Origin: Nautilus pompilius
Lineage: Eukaryota; Mollusca; Cephalopoda; Nautilida; Nautilidae
DNA: 64,000 bases
Direction of reading: 5' to 3'
Assembly (NCBI GenBank): GCA_018389105.1
Contig: JACATO010001434.1
Coordinates: forward strand, 159,001-223,000
The notes below the pieces were generated by a model, which searched no databases, was not told the DNA's origin, and worked only from the letters and a program-made list of their open reading frames with translations. Made by a program: the position numbers and the translations under genes. Position 1 is the first letter of the stretch. Every line of letters starts with the position of its first letter. This document shows positions 12,284-24,262 of this stretch, one piece after another.

Positions 12284-13725
12284 CCTAGTTTGGGGTAAAG
12301 GGTGGTAATGTCAGCTGTACCATTTGTACGGAACTTGCCAGTAACGGGTGCCGGTTTGAAGAGCGCATTGGGGGAATCCTAGGAGAACAGTTGACTATAA
12401 GCGGGGCTGATGACGGTTCGAAAACGAACCGTCTCAAAATCTGCTTCGTACGAGCAGCACTCGCAGGACGTGAAACGACGATACCATTCGGAGTATCCGA
12501 ATTTTTTAAATATCCTTTCCTAAACGCTAAGCTGTTCTGGTTTTGACATTTTTTAAAATTATGGTTAATAATACTTTATTAAGCACAAAACCGTTTCTTA
12601 AATTTCGTATTTCCACACGTTAAAAGTTATAAAATCGTTCGGAGAGCCAGACCCCTCCGCGAGCCCGCTACAGATGTCGCCTGAAGAGGAGGAACGAACG
12701 ATCCGGTTTCTCGGAGGGTGGGACATATGTCGACGACACTGAGGGATCTATTCGGCGAGCGAGGTTAATATTATATCAACACCGGGGGAGGGAGGGGCCC
12801 AGAGAACACTAAAAACAACAAGAAGAAAAATCCGTGTGCCCTTTACCGATGTAATTTCAGATGTGGAGTCTCGTGCAGTGCGTTCGAATTCACGCATAGA
12901 TTACCTGCAGCAGCAACAACAACAACAACAAGGGGATACCGCAGGGAAAATTCTAACTTAAGATAATTCTCAGTGATGGACGTGAGTTTGCATCAGGCTG
13001 GTTTCTCTCTTGGTGCCCGGCATCGTGTATGACAAAGGAGTGGATATCAGGGATTAGCGGCATTCGAAACAATCACGACCAGAAGAAGGAGAGACGAGTT
13101 CTGGGTTGGCCTGCGATGGCTCAGCTTTAAGAGCCGGACCTGCGAAAATCCAGGCACGAGTCCGCCAACAAGAAGAGGCGAAGTCCTCCTTACTTTCTTC
13201 GCCGAAGTTTCACAAAAACACGACATCAGCGCCAATGTTACCGTGGCACACCCGTGTTGCGGGTGTAGCCGTATCGGTGACGGGGACATTAACGGAGCTG
13301 CCAAACACCGACGCTGGAGGATCGGCGAGAGTCGAGAGTTGGGGTGCTGACTGCGGGAACTCTTGGCACACGAACTGTGTTCGCTGCGTCCGTAAAGGAA
13401 ACCCCGAACCCTGGTTATGAGCTTGCGGATAGAGGCAGCGCGCGGCTCCATTTTTCTTGCAGTCAGAGAGGCTGGCGGCGCCGAGAGACCGACATGGATA
13501 ATAACGACTGCACCAGAAGCCGTTTCTGGGGGTGGGGTGGGAGGCGGGTTATCCCCCGTTGTGAGAAAGTCAAGAGTCACGTGTTTGATGGCGACCTTCT
13601 TCGGTAGCATTCCACGTCTGTTTTCTTTTACTTTCGCTTTTTTAAAATATTTCTCTCTTAAGTCGAGAGAACTTAAATGGGTGAGATAAATCTGTCATTT
13701 TACCATTAGGCGTCCGTCAGGGAAA

Positions 13726-13773
13726 TGACGTCATGTCTTAATCGCGCGAACCGTCACCTGACATCACTTCCGG
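13726..13773. promoter_or_regulatory. CRE + ETS promoter-like module
   Basis: TGACGTCA (13726-13733) and ACTTCCGG (13766-13773) lie 32 bp apart in CpG-rich DNA, followed by GGGAGGGGCG. It resembles the modules at 9.49 and 26.1 kb. No exon is recognised nearby. Confidence 0.3.
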
Positions 13774-14744
13774 GAGTGTTGGGAGGGGCGCGGGGAGATA
13801 ATCACAGTAAGACAGTGCGCCTTTCGAGCCGCGATTTACGCGGGTGGGTATTTGGGGTGTTGTCCTTGCTGTTCTTTTGTAGGCTTTTCGGGTGTTGGAA
13901 AAGATTTTTACCGTCATTCAGACGTAATATGCAAATTATGATTTCCTCGCACCGCAGTTTTATATTTTTCAAAAAATAAAAAAAAAAAGAAAAAAAAAGG
14001 GGGGAGGAGGGGGTTGGGTTGGGGTTGGGTGGTGGGCGGGGAGACATAATTTTTCCGGGTCCGGCAGCATTTACCTGCCGAGGAGCAAGAGGTGCAGTAC
14101 AATTCGCGCGAGCGGTTCGTTCTTATCTAAGCAATTCGGCCAATGCGGCTGATTAGGAAGAGCTATTTCCAATTGCTGCCTTTTGTTCTTGACAGACTTA
14201 CTGCGGTAAATGCCAAGAGATAAGCTCGCCGCCGCTGTAAGCTCGGTTCTACGTGTGCTGAACGTCAAGGTGAGCGATCAGTACGCACCCTGAAGCCGGG
14301 TGGGAGAGGGGGGGGTGAGGAACGGAACTTGCAGCGAACTGCTATGTAAGACGCTTCCGGGTTAAAGGACACCGTCATTATCAGTAATCGCCGGTCGACG
14401 GCGATTCCGTTATTGCTTCTCTGGCCGTAATTTACAGGGGCGCGGGACCGCACAATACTGCTCACGGGTCTAGGCGCGTACGGTCTACTGTCCACGTGCT
14501 TTTCTCAGCTCTAGCCGAACCATTTTCGGGCTAACATTCGTCCAGCTGACGAGAGCGCGGCCGCGAGATCCCAGTCGCTTGGTAGGTGGCGCTCGCCGAC
14601 GTGTTCAGACGTGAGATTACGGGAGTCCTACGTTGGACCAATGTATCCTGGAAAGGGGGGGGGCATATTCTCTGTTTTTATTTCATAGAGTTCTGGCCTG
14701 CCTGTTCTTCTACACAAACCTTGGATAGGAAAGATTACAAAGTT

Positions 14745-15057
14745 TGTTTCTCTCTCTCTCGATCACCCCATCTCCTCCAGCTCTCTCTCTCTCCCCATCC
14801 CCCCATCGCTCTCTCTCTCTCTCGAGCTATCTCTCTCTCCCCATCTCCCCCATCTCTCTCTCTCTCCTCCTCTCTCATCAGTCCCACATCCGCCCCATCT
14901 CTCGCTCTCTCTCTCTCTCTCTCTCCCCTCTCTCTCTCCCCCATCTCCCCTATCTCTCCTCTCTCTATCCCACTCCCCCCTCTCGCCCCCATCTCCCCCA
15001 GCATCTCTCTCTCCCCATCTCCCCATCTATCTCTCTCTCGCTCCCCCATCTCCCCCA

Positions 15058-15088
<31 letters not shown>

Positions 15089-15148
15089 CCCATCCCTCCC
15101 CCTCTCTCCCTCACCCTCTCTCTCTCTCTCTCTCCCCCCCATCTCCCC

Positions 15149-15182
<34 letters not shown>
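14745..15182. repeat. (CT)n / CCCCATCTCTCT satellite-like tract
   Basis: About 440 bp of (CT)n runs are separated by CCCCAT(C) blocks. Long Ser/Leu/Pro or Arg/Glu frames on both strands are translations of this repeat and not genes. The left flank (14701-14745) resembles the flank of the tract ending near 20190 on the other strand. Confidence 0.9.
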
Positions 15183-15183
<1 letters not shown>

Positions 15184-15984
15184 GACGAATCACAATCTAA
15201 TGTGTAATTATTTTGGTGGTGAGAATTTAGGTTAGCAGGCCGTCGTGTCGGACGGATTTGGCGGTGGTGGCGTCACGGTTCAGGAAGCTGTTAATAATCC
15301 TCCAGCAGGATCTGCCAGCTGAGCGGCGTGTCGACAGCAAGCGAGGTAGGCGTCACCTGACTTTCCGACAGAAATACAACTCCGAACCGTGCGTTTTTCA
15401 AATAAGTCTTTGAAATTATTTTGCCATATTAATTATTGTTCCAAAGGCCATTAGGCCAATATTCTATAATGGGTGCACTTACTGTCCCCGTATACTACCA
15501 ACAAGCACAAATTGACATTTTAATGCATGTGCTACTTGGAAATAATTAAACATTTAGGCTTCAATTTTAACCCTCAGAAAGCTCAGAGCTTTGATTTTCG
15601 CAAGCATTTCGTGAGAGATTTAATTATGACTTGCCTCCTTAAACAAGAAGTCGATGTACATTATAAAGGCGCGAGTGAGTAGCATTTTTCTATTTTGTCG
15701 TCCATCTTGGATGAACAAAACAAAGCAGGGTGGACAAACCGGAAGATTCCAGTACCCTTCCATAGGCCGCAATCTGTTTTTTTCTATAGCGTCTCAAACT
15801 ACATTAGGTGGCTATGACGTACGTACGACGTCGCACCGATATCGCATGACGTCCGTGCAGAGCACATACGATAAGGGAGAATGTCTTCTTACTGGAGAAC
15901 CATCGCTTTTGTAATGTCAAACTACGCGTCGTAATCGCTGAGTGCAAAGCGGTTATATAAACGAGAGATAACTGCGTGATGTAG

Positions 15985-16038
15985 CTGGAAAGAGAGAGAG
16001 AGAGATATGACGTCAGTACAGAGAGAGATATGACATCA

Positions 16039-16080
<42 letters not shown>

Positions 16081-16109
16081 GAGAGAGAGAGAGAGAGAGA
16101 CAGAAGATG

Positions 16110-16142
<33 letters not shown>
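15985..16142. repeat. (GA)n/(TA)n compound microsatellite with CRE units
   Basis: GA repeats carry two adjacent units, GATATGACGTCAGTACA and GATATGACATCAGTACA. They are followed by (TA)n at about 16043-16075 and then more GA repeats. This is the reverse-strand form of the CT/CRE composite repeat. Confidence 0.85.
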
Positions 16143-16143
<1 letters not shown>

Positions 16144-17804
16144 TGCCTTTCTTATGGGAATTTGGTAGGCAGCTAATAACTTTATTTATTTACGACTAGA
16201 GGAGAAACGTTACTTCATATCTTCCTTCAGAAAAATCTTTAAAAAAAAAACATATATAAGAGATCGTTTTATTTCAGATGTGTTCAACACAGGATAATGA
16301 CCGATAAGCTTAACGAAAGATGTCCGCAGTAATGTAATACCTGCATGCATTTATTTCACTGGGATCTATGGATAATTAAAAAAAACAACAACAAATGCAT
16401 CGTGCCCAGTCAAAAAACTTCACTTTAAAATTCGCATCTTAATATAACGCGCTGTCCTTTGACATGTACAGCGATCTTCAAAGTCGGTTTACAGATGTCG
16501 TTCTGAGATTTGGTGTAACCAGATAATTATGAATAATAAAACTCAGATAAGTTGATAAGTTGTTATGTTTACCGTTTTATGAAAACCTTATTAAAACCAT
16601 TACAATAAACATTCGTGAGTCACAGTTAGAAGTGATGTCTACTGCGAAATTTCAGAACATTTATATAACATCATAGAAGTTCTGAAATTAGGCTTTGGAG
16701 GCAAAAAAGCACCTCTAATAATTGCTTCTTTAGAGTTCTGATACTGTACTGTCTAGCATGAAATTATCTTTATTGGCTTACAGCCAGATTTCCATAATGG
16801 ACTGAGGAGTGCGCATGCGTCGAGCGAGCATGTTAACTGCATATTTCATTTCCTGAAGCCGTTGTTAAGTAACCAAGGCCAAAACTTGTATCAGAAAATG
16901 CGAGGGAGAATATTCGAAGAGACAAAGACGACCGGCAACTTAGTGACTGTACACTAGTGATGCCCTGAAAACTCTCGTACATCAATGGCGGTCGTGTGAC
17001 GTTAAGAAAACAGGGTAGATAATTCAATGGATGTCCAACCAGGTGTAAGATGTCCCGTTAAATGGATCTGTATTCCATCTACGCCCCACTCGTGTAACAC
17101 CTGGTTATTTTTCAGAGATCAGCGCGCTATTACGCATGAGGCAAAAAGCCAATACGGCTTATAATTGAATGAAAATACCAAAATGAAACACACACTCCGT
17201 GTTAACAAGACTTGCAAACTGCTGTTAGTACGGATATTTTCAATTACTACAATCGATTCCTGGTCACATAAAGTCTTTCAATAATTTATAACTTTAATCC
17301 GAGCGTAAGGGTACGAAATTCTTAATCTCAAAGCAAACAAGATGTTTCTGATATATAATCACGTTTCTACCAAATTTCTGATGAACTCTTCAGCGTATTT
17401 GTATTGGAATTTAAAGAGGATTACTTCCTCCGATTTACACCTATTAAACCCGTGAGAGTAAATGTTGGATTTTCATTTTTTCTCCAACTGTTTAAATTAA
17501 AAAAAATCACCTGGGCACAAAATACACAACACCTCAGGTGTTAACCGCATGAAAGTAACTCAGGTGTGTTGTCACGCAGGTATGTTGTAATTTCAGGTAC
17601 CTGTTGGGATTTTGTTTTTTTTTGTTTGTTTGTTTGAGTTCAGATTAATAACGTAGGTCTTTACGAGGGTGGCTCAGATAAGCGGCTTAATGGACGTGTG
17701 TTGCCAGTCAGGTGATATTAATCAAGCTAACAAGATGGCGACAGCGCTTTGGTCATTAGCAGGGGAAGGGGAGAGTGGTAAATGTAACAGTTTAATCAAA
17801 ATAA

Positions 17805-17944
17805 ATGTCTGCTAAGTTTTGTCTACGTAAAGCTAGTAAGTGGAAACTCGAGTGCCACTCTGGATGTCGGGAATGGAGGAGTTTGTCTAGTAAACAAGAA
17901 AAGCGGCAACAAGTCGCCGAAAATTTTAGTCGAGAAGAAGCCAG
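17805..17944 (+). CDS. Candidate first coding exon of an unidentified gene
   Basis: An ATG at 17805 opens 46 codons plus two bases, ending GCCAG|gtaaga, a strong donor at 17945. The product is basic and Cys-containing: MSAKFCLRKASKWKLE, CHSGCREWRS, then KQEKRQQVAENFSREEA. Normal amino-acid variety, a plain ATG and a consensus donor exactly at the end of the frame suggest a real exon. An upstream ATGGCG at 17735 opens a separate short frame. The reverse strand is also open here, which weakens the case. No family is recognised and no second exon was found. Confidence 0.3.
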
Positions 17945-18429
17945 GTAAGAGACTCGTTCATTCCTTTTCAGTAGATCCCAAAGTGCGAAGCCGTTGTCAG
18001 AAGAAAGATCAGTCTGCAAACAGCCATAATACGAACGGAACGTTCACGGGAACCGATGGACTTTGACAGGGTAGGGGCCAGGTGGGTAGTTAAAAGAATG
18101 GGACGTCGAGACATTTTTCAAAAGCACTGGATATTCGGTTGTGTCGACGGCGGTTTAATACACGTTCAGGCGTGAGACCTGAAGTCGACAGAACCGACCC
18201 TTTGTGACGTAAAGAGGAGCGGCGGTAGGGGGGGGGCGACAATCGACAGGAAGTGCGGCGTGACGCGTGTACACGTGTTCTGCAAAAGCAAGCCGACGTT
18301 ATCCCCATAGCATCAGGCACAAACGGAAACGTGGCTAGTTGCAAACCAGCCCTCGCCCCACCATCGCAGCTGACTTCAGGGAGCAATGCAGACGTCACCC
18401 CACGCTCTCTTTCCATTTGTCTTTCGGAT

Positions 18430-18790
18430 GTTTCCAGGTATTCACCGATCTCAGACAGCGGTTGCGAATCGCCGAGGCGCCGACTGGCACAGGAATTTCC
18501 ATAAACCTCAGCAGAATACGTGGGAACTATTTACCTGTCATGGTTTGCGGAACAACTTGGGCCTCTGGGCAGTCCCAAATGGTGGTCCGGAAAGGAACTG
18601 TAACTTCTGCTCTGTATGTCAGAATTCTCCAAGAAAGACTTTAACCTTCTACACTAATGGCCATCTGTCCAAAACGAGCAATAATTATATGGAAAAAATG
18701 GTGGCAAAGAAGGGGAAAAAAAACCAACCAATCCGAGTATTAAAACGCCATCATGGCCTGTCCAATCAGCGGACTGAGTAGGTGTGAGCT
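18430..18790 (+). pseudogene. Tc1-like transposase remnant
   Basis: In one frame (18339-18644) the segment VFTDLRQRLR resembles the first catalytic Asp region (V-FTDE-R). It is followed by YLPVMVCG, SQMVVRKGTVT and YVRILQERL, matching the Tc1 order VMVWG...G...(YV)KILQENL. Downstream, in shifted frames, come NGHLSKTSNNYMEK and then TPSWPVQSAD, like NDPKHTSK...WP-QSPDL. The second catalytic Asp position is not intact, and stops and frame changes break it up. Matching is by eye against family patterns. No terminal repeats were found. Confidence 0.55.
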
Positions 18791-19979
18791 ATTCTCGAAT
18801 GATTTCTGAAAGCGTTCCCAGTTCCTAGAGACCGAGTTTCGGGGAATTCCCAAATACAGATTTTGTGCCAGGAATGGGCTGGAAATCGCCAGACCAGGAT
18901 TCCGGTTTGATGCACATCACGATCGCATTCAAAGAGTGAAAGTCTAACTCCACAAATGTCTTTGCTGGTGATGTCAAGTCTCTTTGTATCTATAAATTCT
19001 TCTTATGGTGCAAAAATGGATCTATAATTTTTGTAGCCTTTATCTTTGTCATGTTTTCTTTCTATTAAAGTCTTTTATTAATGAAAGCTTTAGCATCTTT
19101 TCCTGTTTTTTGTTTAAAGTTACGAAATAAAACCTTAACATTGAAGAGAACCTAAACAAAGCGATGAAAGGCTAAAAATCACTGCGGTTTAACAAAACCC
19201 CTGTGTATGCGGCTAGACAGCCTTTGTGTATAATACATGGAGATCTGCAGACAGGATGAAATTCTAGAAGACGGCAAGAAAATTATTTTGTTGCAATGTA
19301 CTCATATCTGGAAATTCACAACCACCCTAAGTAAAGATGATGAAAGATCCTATAATAAGGACTTCAAAGTTCAAAATGTCTGATATACAATACCGTCTTC
19401 TCGTTTATGTCATGGGCGCGGAACCTTCGAATTATTAATGAAGGGAACGAGGTTCTGTTTGGAAATGCAAGAGGAGAAATTTTTTCATTTTAAGTGAACC
19501 ACGGTGAAATCAGGTTTGACCGCAGTGTTCTCCTGTTGTTTTTTTTTCTTTTTCTTTCAACAATCTGAAAGGCAAAATCCCTATTAATACTTGTCGCTTT
19601 AGTGCCATTCTTAACGTCGGCAGAAACTTTTACCTACTCTCCGTCGACATGGGAGTTTCGAATGGCAATTACGGTTCTTAATTGGATCGAAACTCGACCA
19701 AAGTAGCGCCGAAATTTGACTTCATCTGGCGCTCGAGGGGCGCATCAGTTGACAGTACATCTAATGGAATTATCCACACAAGTGAACAGCGAGAGGACGA
19801 GTGGAGACCGTCCCGACAGCGAGATGTAAAGAATACACCTTGCAAAGTGAAAGTAAATCTTCCGTTCCTCGGCGCTCGTGCACGGGTCCCTTGTTTCTGT
19901 GACCAGATGCACGTCACAGGCGATAAAAAAAAAAAGGAACACCAGTTGACTGGAACTGAATGGAGGCGAACAAGAAAGA

Positions 19980-20050
19980 AGAAGGGGGGTGGTGGGGAAG
20001 GGGGAGAGGAGAGAGGAGAGGAGAGAGAGAGAGAGAGAGAGAGGAGAGAG

Positions 20051-20086
<36 letters not shown>

Positions 20087-20197
20087 GAGAGGAGAGAGAG
20101 AGATGAGTATAAGAGAGAGACATGAGAGAGAGAGAGAGCGAGAGAGAGAGAGATGAGAGAGAGCAGAGAGAGAGAGCGAGAGAGAGAGAGAGAGAGG
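19980..20197. repeat. (GA)n tract
   Basis: GGGGA-rich sequence grades into (GA)n with GAGAGG and ATGA interruptions. It is followed at 20195-20250 by a unique flank shared in inverted form with 14701-14757. Confidence 0.9.
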
Positions 20198-20854
20198 AAA
20201 ACAAACTTTGTTCATATTTTCCTTTCCAAGGTTGTGTAGAAAAAACAGATGCGAGATGCTGATATCAAATTCTTGCGATGATTCAGTCTGGAAACAGCTG
20301 CTATATATCCGATTCAATTAAATTATCTATCACTGAAGTTTTACGTATATATTTGTTGTTTAGAATTTCGGTTGACTTCCCACCCATAATAGTTAGAATA
20401 TATTTTAACGTGGATGTATATATATATATTCAATTTAACTCTGTCCAATTCTATCGTAGTAATTGGTCAAACGCGAAAAGAAGTGAAATGTCAGCCCTGA
20501 TAAAGTAGTTAAAGTCTGGCAGCAAGAAGATTTAACGTACAAGATACAGTGTATGCCCATTTGAAAGTAGAAAACAAATTTTTTTTCTTTCTTTTAAAGT
20601 CTCAAAATGTCGTGTGAGGCGAGTTCCATCGATTTTGTTTGTTTATGGTCCTTGATTCGGCTGGTCTCCGTTTTCAGAAATTAGGCTACAAGTTTCCCTT
20701 ATAAATTATTTGCAGATAGCATTCGCAGCTGGCCTGCATAAACCTCTTGTGCTGCCGTTACAAAGGGTTAAACCCTCGAAGGTCTGACATATACAGCCCC
20801 GCCTCCTCCCCCTTCGGAGTCGCGATTAACGCCAACTCGTGACATAAGCTGTGG

Positions 20855-20880
20855 GCCACGTGGCGTCACGTCTTCCGGCA
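20855..20880. promoter_or_regulatory. Palindromic E-box with CRE-half and ETS cores
   Basis: GCCACGTGGC (20855-20864) is a perfect palindromic E-box. GTCACG and CTTCCGG follow at once. About 40 bp on is a possible donor, GTGTTG|gtaaat. It is promoter-like but unproven. Confidence 0.3.
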
Positions 20881-21366
20881 ACATACCGAGTCACGCAGAG
20901 CGGAGGAAAGTGTTGGTAAATAAACTATATTAAGTCTTAACAACCCCCGATAAGTTCGGGACATGTGTACTATCTTAGGAAAAAAACAAAAAATTAGAGA
21001 GATTAAAATAATGGCTTTTACTGCCCAAATTAACGCTTTAAACACTCAAAGAATAGTCCTCTGTAATAAACCCTGATGATGGCTGGCGTCGAGGAATAAA
21101 GACCGGGAAAGGTATGCTTTATTACTCAGGTACATTACCGCTATTTCGGGTGATCCGACCCTGACCCCTCTACTTTCCCAACCTATGTAAAAGGTTGCGC
21201 AATCGCAGCTTCCTTACATACGCATCTTGATAGTCGAGCATTCCGTTCGTCAACCATAATATTACATCAGCAGTTTCCATTCTGTTCCGCCAACTGAGAA
21301 GGAAAACCTTTTGAAAAATACAGACGTGGCGAGAGAGGTAGCGAGCCAAAAAAACAGTAGAGACGA

Positions 21367-21394
21367 TGACGTCATGCGACCTAAGGTCACGTGA
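21367..21394. promoter_or_regulatory. CRE next to a palindromic E-box
   Basis: TGACGTCA (21367-21374) and TCACGTGA (21387-21394), both perfect 8-bp palindromes, lie 12 bp apart. Such octamers bind bZIP and bHLH-ZIP factors respectively. Confidence 0.3.
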
Positions 21395-24162
21395 TGGCTT
21401 CGTTTAAGGTTTCGTTTTATTCATGTTGTTTGTCTTGTTGATTACACGTTGTAGATTATATAGCTTAGGGTTTTAATTAGTGTAGTCCCCCCCTCTCACG
21501 ATGATCGGAAGATGGCCAAACCACCGGCATAAATCCACGTGGATGGCATATCCGCGTATTTAAAAAGTTAGAGTTGTTTTAATGCCACAATCCTTCCTAT
21601 AATGCGCAGTCTGGCGGTATCGCTCATGGCCTCAGGGTGAGCAGAAGACACGCGTGGATCGTATATGCATTTAAAAAAAAAGTTATCACACTGCGTTTTC
21701 TTTAAGCGGAGAGTGTGAGTCAACAGGAAACGCGAGCGCTATTAGTATTTGTTTTTAGCAACATGTCGTCATTTTGCCGGCTTCCTCCCCCCCCCGTAAA
21801 TTCACTTAACTTATATACCATTTCCACTATTACTACTTGGATATGACTAACTATCCGATCTTCAATCCTAGTCCCCCGCCCTCTGCAACTGGATGGCTGC
21901 AGATCAGCTACCAGTTTTGTTACAACGTCTCCGACTGTTTTATCTATCACTGACGTGCGTATGATGTCACGCCGATCTCACACGCAGATGGCAAAATGTG
22001 TGGTATTATTACCTGGAGCAACAAACAACGCATTGTGTGTGGGATAGCTGGAAGTTTCGGTTTATCCCTCTGCACTTTTTTTCGCGTCATTCTCAAGAGA
22101 AAAAAAACATCAGATCGGATGTATTTGTCATCTAGGAAAAGAACAATCTCTGATGAGCTTAAGTTCATCCCCCTTTTTCTTATTAGCTCAACAAAATGTA
22201 CTATAATAAAAATCCGACAGGATTTCGCATCATAAATCTGCGGACAGCCGCAGAAGACTTTTCTGTATTTGGAGTTAGCTATCGTTGCTGTTCAACTAAG
22301 TACTTACCACTCTCCGCCAGGAGGCGACGCTCCTTGCAGACAAACGGACAGACACTACTGCTTTATCGAACACCTTTAAAAATACGTAACTACAATGTAA
22401 CTCTTATCTTGAAACAACGAAAAAGGACTTTTTTGTTTGTTGTTTTCTTTTTCATCTTCTTGGCTAAGAATTTTACAGTATCAGCAACCGAAATGACGCC
22501 ATGTTCTAGTGCATGGCTACTGATTTTTCAAGACCCTAATGGAGAAAGAATTTTGTTTGTGTTTTTTTTTTTTTTAATTAGATACGGTTGGCTGGAGAGC
22601 TGATCTTTTTTTCAGTGTTACTAATATTTGAAACCTGGAAGGTAAATAACATCGGAAAACACAATGACTTCTGATGACTCGTATGGCCCATAGCGATATT
22701 AAGTAAGCGCATAACTTTGAAAAATCATCGCAGAACTTCTTGCTTCCTAACGCAATACAAGTAAGAATCATAATCAGTAATTAGGAAAACAATTGTGTTT
22801 ATGTATTTATTTGTTCTATTTTTAAAAAAAAAATTATTTGTTCATTGAAAAGCCTTTTTTCCCCCTCCTTTTGTTATAATATAATAATTTGCAGGGAGAT
22901 AATATAAAAAAAAAGAGACTACATCTGAGTATTTGGCTATGAAAGAATCAAAACTGGCTGCTTCATTGTTGGTTTTTTCGACTACTTTTGTGCAAATTAC
23001 TAGTCTGGTGTTATCAGAGGACTATGAGAAATAATTAAGAATTCTTTTGTCAAGACTTTCAGCGCCTTAATCTTTTTCTTGTTTGGCCTTTGCGACCATA
23101 CAGCCTATCATTATGCGAAACTACGACGCACACGAAGTCGCTTCTGATCATCCTGACAGGAGAGCTGTGATATCGCCGCTTGTACGAGTTCGAGACCTAC
23201 CCAAAGGTTAAATTTGTGGATTTTTGAATTTTAAATTAACGAGAAAGGTGAGTTTGCTTCTTTTTTTTTTTATAGAACAACTTAAATCGTTTGAAATCGG
23301 GTTTAATTTAATAAGCTGCAGGTAAAAACAAAAAAATATTATGCTGGAATTAGATAATTATTATTAACGTTAGAATGGCGAGTAGTATCTACAACCTCAG
23401 ATTAGCATTTCAGATCTCCGACCCCCAGGCCAGGTAATATTGCGGAACAATTTAAGAAGGGGTCGGTTTGAAGTATCTTTGAAAAAACAACAGGTGAAAC
23501 GAATAAATAATATCAGCTCGTTGGCTCACCTGAAGATGCTACAGGACGTTTAGGAGATATCTAATATCAAGCAAACACCGGGTAAATTGCGAGACTCAGT
23601 TAAGAACCGGAACTTTTGATTTAAAATTTAAATTAACTACTTATGTAAATTTAATGCAAATAAGGGCGGCTAACAGATAGACCCTGGTAAAATTAAAAGT
23701 TTTTTTTTTTTTGTTATAAAGATGAGTTTACAAGATTGATGCGTGTGTGTGTGTGTATCAAAGTAATAAAAAGCTTAGATGTAAATATTTCAAATGTCTC
23801 CGTATTTAGCTCCAAGACATCATTTAACGTGCACATGTTTTGGATTTGTTCAAATTATTCATAAAGGTCTGCGCCTGGTCATATCAGCATTCAAACAAAT
23901 TTAAAACAACCCCCCATCATCTCTGCGTGCGAATCCACGAACACTGATCTCTATCTGCTGTCTGTGGGGGTGGGGGAGGCAGCGTCGTGTAACTGCGTAG
24001 ATTGACGACGCGATAAGGCGGGGCTGCGAGTTGCTCCACGTCGACACCCAGACAGCCCGCGCCTCGACCGACAGCCGCCCTTAACGTGGCGCCAGATGAA
24101 TGTTCCATAATCTTGTAAGACGTTCTAACGTCTCGAAAGATAATCGTGATGCGAAGCGCGAA

Positions 24163-24262
24163 TGAAAAAAAAAAAAAAGAAGAGGAGGAGGAGGAGGTGG
24201 AGGTGGAGGGACGGGAAGGAGGAAAAGGAAGGGGGGAGGGGGAAAAAAAAGAAGAAGACCGG
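24163..24262. repeat. Purine tract (A)n-(GAG)n-(GGA)n
   Basis: About 100 bases are almost purely purine on the + strand: (A)15, then GAGGAGGAGG-type repeats, then AAGAAGAAG. It is low complexity, and the Lys/Glu frames are not genes. Confidence 0.85.

Larger units (their letters stand above)
10170..17730. other. Stretch without a supported gene
   Basis: It holds microsatellites, two hairpins at 12412-12457 and CpG-rich DNA at 13.0-14.6 kb in which several frames on both strands are open at once. The largest is 187 codons on the minus strand (13047-13610), with no recognisable domain. Nothing here is supported as a gene. Confidence 0.55.

Noticed and set aside
11688..12308. 206-codon Cys/Val/Ser-rich frame
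   Set aside because: Translation of the (GT)n/(CT)n repeat; overlapping frames look the same.
12405..12440. Hammerhead ribozyme
   Set aside because: CTGATGA and a perfect stem are present, but the required GAAA after the stem is absent and the flanking stems I and III are not evident.
13047..13610. 187-codon minus-strand frame with a true ATG
   Set aside because: It lies in GC-rich, stop-poor DNA where two plus-strand frames are also open. There is no domain, splice support or recognisable composition.
14586..15200. 204-codon Ser/Pro/Leu frame and Arg/Glu frames opposite
   Set aside because: Repeat translation of (CT)n and CCCCAT blocks.
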